12,066 nt of DNA, taken from assembly GCA_003233545.1 (NCBI GenBank), contig QILZ01000221.1:1-12066 (forward strand). Direction: 5' to 3'. The notes beneath the pieces are model-generated. The model did no database searches, was not told the origin of the DNA, and worked only from the letters and a program-made list of their open reading frames with translations. This stretch comes from Spirochaetales bacterium. GTDB lineage: Bacteria > Spirochaetota > Spirochaetia > SZUA-6. The translations under genes were made by a program, and so were the position numbers. This document shows, piece by piece, positions 6,760 to 12,066 of the stretch; positions within the stretch are counted from its first letter, which is position 1, and the number at the start of each line of letters is the position of its first letter.

Positions 6760-7665
6760 ATGGATTTAAACGTTAATATTGCAGGTGTAATCCTTAAGAA
6801 TCCTGTTATGCCTGCTTCCGGAACTTATGAATGTAACAGTATACATGATAATATATTTTCTCCGGATGAACCTGGCGCCATTGTAAGCAAAACTATTTTC
6901 ATAAATTCGAGGGAAGGCAATGCACCGCCGAGAATCTGTGAGACTCCATGCGGTATGCTGAATTCCATAGGAATACCGACCGCGGGAGTTAATAATTTTA
7001 TAAGGGACCGACTGCCTGTTCTTGCAGGTTTCGGGGTGCCTGTTGTTATTAGTATTGCAGGAAACTCTTTGGAAGATTTCTGTAAACTTGCCGGTATTAT
7101 AGAAAGTACGGGAAAAGCGGATTTGTTGGAGCTTAACTTATCCTGTCCCAATTTGCATCATGGGATAGAATGGGCCCGTGATAAGAATGAGCTTTACAGA
7201 GTAATTAAAAGGGTAAAAGAAGTAACCAATCTTCCGGTAATTGCAAAACTTTCACCTTCTGTGACAGATATCAGTGAAATGTCTTTAATAGCGGAAAGTG
7301 CAGGTGCCGATGCTGTGGCACTTATAAATACCTATAAAGGAATGAAAATCGATATTAATAAGAGAAAGCCATTTCTCGGGAATATCGCCGGCGGTCTGTC
7401 CGGCCCCGCCATACACCCGCTGGCTGTTTATGCTGTGTATTCCTCTTTTACAAAAATATCCATACCGATTATCGGAACAGGCGGTATAGCTTCGTGGGTC
7501 GATGCCGTGGAGATGATTCTTGCGGGAGCAGCCGCAGTGGGAATCGGGATGTATAATTTTGTAAATCCTTTAATAATGCGTGAGGTTATCAGCGGGATAG
7601 AAGCATATTTAAAGGATAATAATTTCGATAGTATAACGGAAATCACAGGAATTGCTCATTTGTAA
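6760..7665 (+). CDS. pyrD: PyrD-like FMN oxidoreductase (dihydroorotate dehydrogenase class 1B family)
   Basis: This 301-residue TIM-barrel flavoprotein has the class 1B length and motifs: NPVMPASGTY (14-23), SKT (43-45), RICETPCGMLNSIG (58-71), NLSCPN (126-131) with the class 1 active-site cysteine C129, AKLSPSVTDI (162-171), INTYKGMKIDI (189-199), GGLSGPAIHPLA (211-222) and the phosphate-binding GTGGI (239-243). Residues matching the orotate contacts known from Lactococcus enzymes are kept (K44, N68, G71, N126, N131, N190, T191). The segment usually GLQNPG reads GIPTAG (71-76), a noticeable change next to the substrate. It starts 2 nt after pyrK and should form a complex with it. It lacks the C-terminal ferredoxin domain of PreA-type dihydropyrimidine dehydrogenase. 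The reaction is probably reduction or oxidation of a pyrimidine-like ring. A catabolic role is inferred from neighbours; a biosynthetic pyrD cannot be excluded. Confidence 0.83.
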   Translation: MDLNVNIAGVILKNPVMPASGTYECNSIHDNIFSPDEPGAIVSKTIFINSREGNAPPRICETPCGMLNSIGIPTAGVNNFIRDRLPVLAGFGVPVVISIAGNSLEDFCKLAGIIESTGKADLLELNLSCPNLHHGIEWARDKNELYRVIKRVKEVTNLPVIAKLSPSVTDISEMSLIAESAGADAVALINTYKGMKIDINKRKPFLGNIAGGLSGPAIHPLAVYAVYSSFTKISIPIIGTGGIASWVDAVEMILAGAAAVGIGMYNFVNPLIMREVISGIEAYLKDNNFDSITEITGIAHL

Positions 7666-7690
7666 ATAATCAAGTCAGGGGAGAGATGTT

Positions 7691-9028
7691 ATGAAAGGGT
7701 ACGAGACTGTTATAAAAGGCGGAAAGATAGTATACCCGGAAAAGACCATAAAGGGGAATATCGGTATAACCGGAGGAAAAATAGAGTATATAGGTTCGGA
7801 TGATAGTATCAGCGGTCATAATACAATAGATGCCGAAGGGAAATACGTTTTACCGGGGATTATCGATCCGCATACTCATCCGGTTTATCTTGATAACATT
7901 AAAGGGTTGTCAAAAACGGCGGCCTTCGGAGGTGTTACAACCGTTGTTCATTATGCATATGCAAAACCCGGAAAGAGCCTTGCTGCAACACTCAAGGATT
8001 ATATTAAAGAGGGCAACACTACATCTTATATTGATTTTGCATTACACGGGGGATTGTTTGATACGGGAAAACAGGCTGATGAAATACCGGAAGCTGTTGA
8101 GCTGGGAGTTACTTCCTTTAAAATGTTTATGGCGTATGCAAAATTAGGCTGGATGACAGATGATTATGCCCTTGCAAAGGCTATGGATATTATCGGCAGA
8201 ACCGGCGGTATGGCCTGTCTTCATGCGGAAAACGGTCTTGTAATAGATTACATTCAGGACAAACTGCTTGCGGAGAAGGCCGATTTTAAGGAAAGATTTC
8301 CGGAAACAAGCCCTGACATAGCCGAAGCGGAAGCTATATTCCGTGCCGTGCAGATAGGCAGATTAATGAAATGTCCCGTTTATATACCTCACATTTCATC
8401 GATGGAAGGGGTAAAGGTCCTTAAATATCTGAAAGATGAAGGTTATAAGGTATATGCGGAGACATGTCCTCATTATCTTTCCCTGACATGGGATGAATTA
8501 AAAGTGATGGGCCCTTTGGGTAAAGTAGGTCCTTCTATAAAAACGGGTAAAGACCGCATTGCACTTTGGGATGCAATAGGGAAGGGATACATCGATACGA
8601 TCGGAAGCGACCATGCACCCAAGGATAAAAAAACCGAAGATGATTTTTTCGCGGCACCGTACGGTACCCCGGAAATAGAAACAATGCTTCCCGTTCTATG
8701 GGAATACGGCGTTAACAGAGGCAGGCTTACGATAAACAGGCTTGTATCCGTTTTATCGGAAAATACTGCGAAAATAATGGGTTTGTTCCCGCAGAAAGGG
8801 AGATTGGACACCGGTTCCGATGCGGATATAGTAATAGTTGATCCGGATGAAGAATGGACAATATTACAGGAAAATCAGCACTCCAACGCAGCCTATACAC
8901 TTTTCGAAGGCAAAACCATACTGGGCAGGATAAAAAAGGTTCTCTCCCGGGGCCGGTTAATTGTCGCTAATTCCGGTTTCTCCGCCGAAAGCGGGTGGGG
9001 TAAGTTTATAAAAACACATGCCGGCTGA
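7691..9028 (+). CDS. hydA: Hydantoinase/dihydropyrimidinase-family cyclic amidohydrolase
   Basis: This 445-residue metal-dependent amidohydrolase has the complete binuclear site: DPHTH (H61, H63), the carboxylated lysine in TSFKMFMAY (K144), HAENG (H178), YIPHISS (H234) and GSDHAP (catalytic D307). GGVTTVVHY (80-88), ETCPHYL (257-263) and the C-terminal HSNAAYTLFEGKTILGRI followed by SRGR are hydantoinase-like. The DHAP form resembles allantoinases and dihydroorotases, where dihydropyrimidinases usually have DHCP. The dihydroorotase HxHxR arginine is absent (HTHPV), arguing against dihydroorotate as substrate. It would open a cyclic ureide such as a dihydropyrimidine or hydantoin, matching the ring reductase upstream. 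A GGGGAGAG ribosome site precedes the ATG, and the gap to pyrD is 25 nt. The gene ends 5 nt from the convergent xdhA. Exact substrate unknown. Confidence 0.88.
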   Translation: MKGYETVIKGGKIVYPEKTIKGNIGITGGKIEYIGSDDSISGHNTIDAEGKYVLPGIIDPHTHPVYLDNIKGLSKTAAFGGVTTVVHYAYAKPGKSLAATLKDYIKEGNTTSYIDFALHGGLFDTGKQADEIPEAVELGVTSFKMFMAYAKLGWMTDDYALAKAMDIIGRTGGMACLHAENGLVIDYIQDKLLAEKADFKERFPETSPDIAEAEAIFRAVQIGRLMKCPVYIPHISSMEGVKVLKYLKDEGYKVYAETCPHYLSLTWDELKVMGPLGKVGPSIKTGKDRIALWDAIGKGYIDTIGSDHAPKDKKTEDDFFAAPYGTPEIETMLPVLWEYGVNRGRLTINRLVSVLSENTAKIMGLFPQKGRLDTGSDADIVIVDPDEEWTILQENQHSNAAYTLFEGKTILGRIKKVLSRGRLIVANSGFSAESGWGKFIKTHAG

Positions 9029-9033
9029 TTTAT

Positions 9034-11313
9034 TTATTTCTTATCATGTATCGCCCGGTAAACTCTTTCGGGTGTGGCCGGTATCTGCTTAATTCTGACA
9101 CCTATTGCATCGCAGATTGCGTTTAGTAACGCAGGCGCTGCCGCAGTGATTGCCGGTTCTCCTATGCCTTTGGCACCGAAAGGCCCTTTGCCTGATTTCG
9201 ATTCAAGTATAATGGACTGTATATCGGGAACGTCTTTCGAAGTCGGAATTAAATACGTGGCAAGATTCCGGGTTAAAGGGATACCCTTTTCTTCGATATA
9301 ATCTTCCATTAAGCCGAACCCTATGCCCTGGGCAGCACCGCCTTCGATCTGTCCTTCCGCTCTGTTTACATTAATTGCCCGGCCGATATCCTGTGCGGAG
9401 GCATATTTAAGTATGGTAACCATGCCTGTTTCGGTGTCGACTTCGACTTCGGCTGCCTGTGCTCCGAATGTGAAATCGGCAAATACCGGATCTTTAATTA
9501 CTTCGGTTTTAATCGGATCTGTAAAAGGAGCCTTATACGTTGCAAGACTCTGGGGCATGGTTCCTTCGGCTGCACATTGTTTTATGACCTTTGCCAATGG
9601 TATACTGCCGCCTTCGGCTGTATAAACCGTCTTATTTTTCAGGGATAATTCTTCGGCAGATGTATTAAGCATTTCAGAAGCCTTTTTTGTAATAATATTA
9701 AGAATATGTTCAGAGGCAAGTTTAACTGCATTTCCTGACATGAACAGCGCTCTTGTGGCAGTTACCGTACCTGCAAGCGGTGTCACCTGGGAATCTGTTG
9801 ATATAATGTGAACTTCTCCGATATTAAGGCCGAGTATTTCTGCTGTTATTGCTCTTAAAGACTCTCTCTGCCCTCCTCCGAGGTCGGGGATGCCGCTTCT
9901 TACAACAGCACTTCCGTCAAGTTCGAGTCCGACCCACGCACTCGATGTATCATGAAGATAAGTCATTCTTCCGTACGACTGCCAGGAGCAGGCGAAACCT
10001 CTTCCTGTTTTTTTCGTTTTTGTGCTTTTACTCTTTTTACCCAATGCACCAAGGGCCTTTTCTACGGATTCTTTCAATAATACTTCGGAGGTAATTTTTT
10101 GATAATTTGCAGTTTCACTTCCTTTCTTAAGAAAATTCTTCTTCCTGAACTCGAGGGGGTCAATGTTTAGTTTCTTTGCAATTTCATCCATCTGTGCTTC
10201 ATAAGCGAAAGCCACCTGCATTCCTCCGAACCCCCTGAAAGCACTTGTCATGATATTATTTGTCAGAACAGAAAATGAATCGACTTTTACATTGGGTATA
10301 AAATAGGGACCTGTCGAATGAACCGTAGAGTAAAGCAGAACCCACGGACTTAGATAAACGTAAGCGCCGGAATCGGAAATAATTTCCGCTTCCATGGCTG
10401 TCAGTTTTCCGTCTTTCGATGCTCCTGTTTTATACTTTAAAATATATGGGTGTCTCTTTTGCCGTCCATAGCCCATTTCTTCTCTCGAAAATGTGAGTTT
10501 TACTGGTTTTCTTGTTTTCCATGTTAATAGTCCGAGAAAGACTTCTACCGTGACATCTTCTTTGCCTCCGAAACCGCCCCCGATTATAGTCCCTTTAATT
10601 CTTACCATGCTCTGCGGTATCCCTATAACCGCAGCGACATCCCTGTAATGTTCAATAACCTGAGTTGCAATTCTAATATTAATTACTCCCATATCATCCA
10701 CCCAGCTCACCCCTGATTCGGGTTCTATATGTGCATGCTCCTGTCTCGGTGTCCGGTAGGTATTCTCCACGATTACATCGGATTCTGCAAAACCCTTTTT
10801 AACGTCTCCTTTTCTGAGTTTCCATTGTGCAATAATATTATTATCTCCGTGTATTTTGGGAGATTCGGGTTTCATGGCTTCTATCGGGTTAAAAACTCCC
10901 GGTATTTCTTCGTATTCAATTTCGATTAATTCAAGTGCTTTTTCTGCAGTATCGGCACTGTCGGCAGCAACAAGTGCTATTGCCTCACCGTAATAGCGTA
11001 CCCTGTTTTTTACCAGAACCTGGTGTTTTGCCTCCAATAATCCGACCTCTGTTGTCTGTCCCACAACATTACTTATCGATTCGTTATTCGGTACATCATC
11101 TGCAGTTAATACGCAGGCTACACCGGGAAGTTTCCTTGCCCTGTCCACATTTAATTTTTTTATTATTGCGGATGGTTTTAAAGCTCTGAATACTTTTGCA
11201 TGCAGCATGCCCGGAAGGGTAAAATCATCTGCATAAATAACATTACCCAGCACCTTGTCTTTTTCATCCAGGCCCGGAGTTCTTTTTCCTATATAGGTTC
11301 TTTCTTCTGCCAT
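9034..11313 (-). CDS. xdhA: Xanthine dehydrogenase-family molybdopterin-binding subunit
   Basis: This is 759 residues from the ATG at 11313. An in-frame ATG at 11379 is rejected because the extra 22 residues lie inside the 2Fe-2S gene and lack family character. GGGAG sits just upstream of 11313, and the A of this ATG is the last base of the upstream stop (TAATG). The aldehyde-oxidase hammerhead domain spans about 20-130 (VLGNVIYADDF, LPGVACVLTADDVP). Molybdopterin segments follow: GGGFGGKE (245-252), AFRGFGG (358-364), LGGGQ (478-482), GTVTATR (515-521) and KGIGEP (715-720). Counterparts of the bovine enzyme's E802, R880 and E1261 appear as E252, R360 and E719, favouring a purine-type hydroxylase over an aldehyde oxidase. 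A lysine-rich stretch (426-436) is unusual. It hydroxylates a heterocycle at the Mo centre and passes electrons to the 2Fe-2S and FAD subunits encoded upstream. Confidence 0.9.
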   Translation of the reverse strand: MAEERTYIGKRTPGLDEKDKVLGNVIYADDFTLPGMLHAKVFRALKPSAIIKKLNVDRARKLPGVACVLTADDVPNNESISNVVGQTTEVGLLEAKHQVLVKNRVRYYGEAIALVAADSADTAEKALELIEIEYEEIPGVFNPIEAMKPESPKIHGDNNIIAQWKLRKGDVKKGFAESDVIVENTYRTPRQEHAHIEPESGVSWVDDMGVINIRIATQVIEHYRDVAAVIGIPQSMVRIKGTIIGGGFGGKEDVTVEVFLGLLTWKTRKPVKLTFSREEMGYGRQKRHPYILKYKTGASKDGKLTAMEAEIISDSGAYVYLSPWVLLYSTVHSTGPYFIPNVKVDSFSVLTNNIMTSAFRGFGGMQVAFAYEAQMDEIAKKLNIDPLEFRKKNFLKKGSETANYQKITSEVLLKESVEKALGALGKKSKSTKTKKTGRGFACSWQSYGRMTYLHDTSSAWVGLELDGSAVVRSGIPDLGGGQRESLRAITAEILGLNIGEVHIISTDSQVTPLAGTVTATRALFMSGNAVKLASEHILNIITKKASEMLNTSAEELSLKNKTVYTAEGGSIPLAKVIKQCAAEGTMPQSLATYKAPFTDPIKTEVIKDPVFADFTFGAQAAEVEVDTETGMVTILKYASAQDIGRAINVNRAEGQIEGGAAQGIGFGLMEDYIEEKGIPLTRNLATYLIPTSKDVPDIQSIILESKSGKGPFGAKGIGEPAITAAAPALLNAICDAIGVRIKQIPATPERVYRAIHDKK

Positions 11314-11776
11314 TATAATTCTCCCTTGCCTGCAGCTTCGATAGCATCCACTATCTTCCTGTACCCTGTACAGCGGCATAAATTACCGGAAATCGCCTCT
11401 TTGATGCTTTCCCTTGCAGGATGCGGATTTGCATCCAGTAAAGCTTTTGCTGTCATAAGCATCCCCGGTGTACAAAAACCGCATTGTACTGCTTCGTATT
11501 TAACAAATGCCTTCTGTAAAGGATGTAATTTATCCCATGACCCTAAAGATTTGAGAGTATAAATATTTTTCCCCTGTGCCTGAAGAGCTGCGGTTAAGCA
11601 GGAAACTGTTGCTCTTCCGTCTATTAATACCGTACAGGCACCGCAATCCCCCTTATCACACCCCCTTTTTACTTCGATATGATTAAATCAAGGAGCGAAG
11701 TTTCTGCTCTTACACTCCCTGTAACTTCTTTTCCGTTTACAGTAAGTTTGATATTGTAATATACTTTTTCTCCCAT
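11313..11776 (-). pseudogene. xdhC: Xdh 2Fe-2S subunit, disrupted by frameshift
   Basis: The ATG at 11776 has a good GGAGG 7 nt upstream and begins a normal small ferredoxin-type subunit, running to ETSLLDLIISK and then TAA at 11671-11669. The rest continues in another frame, open from 11687 to the stop at 11315-11313. It carries VKRGCDKGDCGACTVLIDG, then VQCGFCTPGM and GNLCRCTGYRKIVDA, so all eight cysteines for the two 2Fe-2S clusters are there. Compared with family members, about 13-16 nt appear missing between DLI and VKRGC, where LREQGLLS-like or RDDLGLTG-like residues belong. No start codon in the second frame would rescue the protein, and no slippery heptamer suggests programmed frameshifting. 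A complete protein would carry electrons from the Mo site to FAD. As written it is broken; a sequencing or assembly fault at this site is the alternative. Confidence 0.82.
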
Positions 11777-11791
11777 TCCTATTCCTCCGTC

Positions 11792-12066
11792 TTAAAGGCA
11801 TGTAAGAATTGCACGCTTTAGTAGATTAATACTAACCGTGGTGCGGTATTCGGCACTTCCTCTAACATCACTTATCGGTTTTATATCTTCTTTAAGAGTT
11901 TCCGTTAGAGATGTGATGTTATTCTCATCTATTGTTTTACCGGAAAAAGCCTTTTCCGCATTACCTGCACGTATAGGTACCGGGGCAACCCCGCCTAAGG
12001 ATATTCTTATATCTGTTATCATATTCGAATCGTTTACAATCCATACTGCAACGGAGGTAACGGAAA
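11792..12066 (-). CDS. xdhB: Xdh FAD-binding subunit, C-terminal part only
   Basis: The minus-strand frame is open from the right edge, so the N-terminus and FAD-binding domain are outside the window; about 90 residues are visible. They match the CO dehydrogenase flavoprotein C-terminal domain: SVTSVAVWIV, then DIRISLGGVAPVPIRA, AEKAFSGK and the closing SDVRGSAEYR followed by LLKRAIL. An internal ATG at 12022 is not the real start, since family sequence continues upstream of it. The gene is followed after 15 nt by the 2Fe-2S gene and then by the molybdopterin gene, giving FAD-FeS-Mo order in one minus-strand operon. This subunit would pass electrons to NAD or another acceptor. Confidence 0.87.
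   Translation of the reverse strand, partial: SVTSVAVWIVNDSNMITDIRISLGGVAPVPIRAGNAEKAFSGKTIDENNITSLTETLKEDIKPISDVRGSAEYRTTVSINLLKRAILTCL

Noticed and set aside
6760..7665. PreA-type dihydropyrimidine dehydrogenase
   Set aside because: It has the PyrDB length and motifs (NLSCPN, GGLSGPAI) and lacks the C-terminal 4Fe-4S ferredoxin domain of PreA.
7830..8147. Plus-strand 105-codon frame within the hydantoinase gene
   Set aside because: It overlaps the metal-site region of the hydantoinase in another frame and shows no protein family character.
9074..11189. Several plus-strand open frames of 66-100 codons inside xdhA
   Set aside because: They are shadows of the minus-strand gene, without ribosome sites or recognisable protein features.
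11314..11379. A 22-codon N-terminal extension of the molybdopterin subunit from an ATG at 11379
   Set aside because: It lies wholly inside the 2Fe-2S gene in another frame, has no family similarity, and the ATG at 11313 has a proper ribosome site and begins with family-typical sequence.
11200..11562. Plus-strand open frame of 120 codons
   Set aside because: It is the antisense of the 2Fe-2S and molybdopterin genes, whose minus-strand protein motifs are unmistakable.
11661..11671. Programmed -1 frameshift in the 2Fe-2S gene at the A5G5 run
   Set aside because: The run lies after the stop codon in reading order, there is no X-XXY-YYZ site before the stop, and a shifted product would still lack 4-5 residues of the ferredoxin fold.
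11792..12022. A 76-residue stand-alone gene starting at 12022
   Set aside because: The frame stays open to the right edge with flavoprotein sequence (SVTSVAVWIV) upstream of that ATG, so it is the end of a longer gene.

Overview
The window is AT-rich, and every gene reads as bacterial. The best clue to the host is the substrate-binding protein at 4653-5879. Its signal peptide ends in VFA and the mature chain opens GGQKEAKKAEKK, a style I associate with spirochaete ABC-transporter binding proteins. I infer a Spirochaetes-type anaerobe with moderate confidence; no 16S or other marker gene is present to settle it.

Layout. The left edge (1-1009, minus strand) carries most of a GT4-type glycosyltransferase whose C-terminus lies outside the window. 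An AT-rich divergent intergenic region (1010-1289) with candidate promoters on both strands separates it from a plus-strand block. That block is a complete branched-chain-amino-acid-type (HAAT) ABC transporter: two permeases (livH, livM), two ATPases (livG, livF) and, unusually placed last, the periplasmic binding protein (livJ-like). The first four genes overlap by 4-8 nt. Directly after it, in the same direction, come a PyrK-like iron-sulfur flavoprotein, a PyrD (class 1B dihydroorotate dehydrogenase)-like flavoprotein and a hydantoinase/dihydropyrimidinase-family cyclic amidohydrolase. Converging from the right with only a 5-nt gap is a minus-strand set for a three-subunit xanthine-dehydrogenase-family molybdenum hydroxylase: FAD subunit (cut by the right edge), 2Fe-2S subunit (frameshifted) and molybdopterin subunit (complete).

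How they may work together. A heterocycle hydroxylase (Xdh), a flavoprotein pair able to reduce or oxidise a pyrimidine-like ring (PyrK/PyrD) and a cyclic-amide hydrolase are the activities expected of purine, pyrimidine or hydantoin catabolism. The HAAT transporter next door would then import the heterocycle or a related compound rather than leucine. This is inference from gene neighbourhood; the individual families are clear, the substrate is not.

Most notable points. (1) The 2Fe-2S subunit gene of the molybdenum hydroxylase is disrupted by a small deletion or frameshift just before the first Fe-S cysteine cluster. (2) The PyrK-like protein keeps its four iron-sulfur cysteines and flavin motif but has eroded NAD-binding motifs. 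(3) The PyrD-like protein keeps orotate-type contact residues, but its neighbouring hydrolase lacks the dihydroorotase HxHxR arginine, so the pathway is probably not simple orotate turnover. (4) Strong hairpins sit on either side of the binding-protein gene, and pyrK begins without a visible Shine-Dalgarno sequence right after one of them. No RNA genes, CRISPR arrays, insertion sequences or long repeats were seen.
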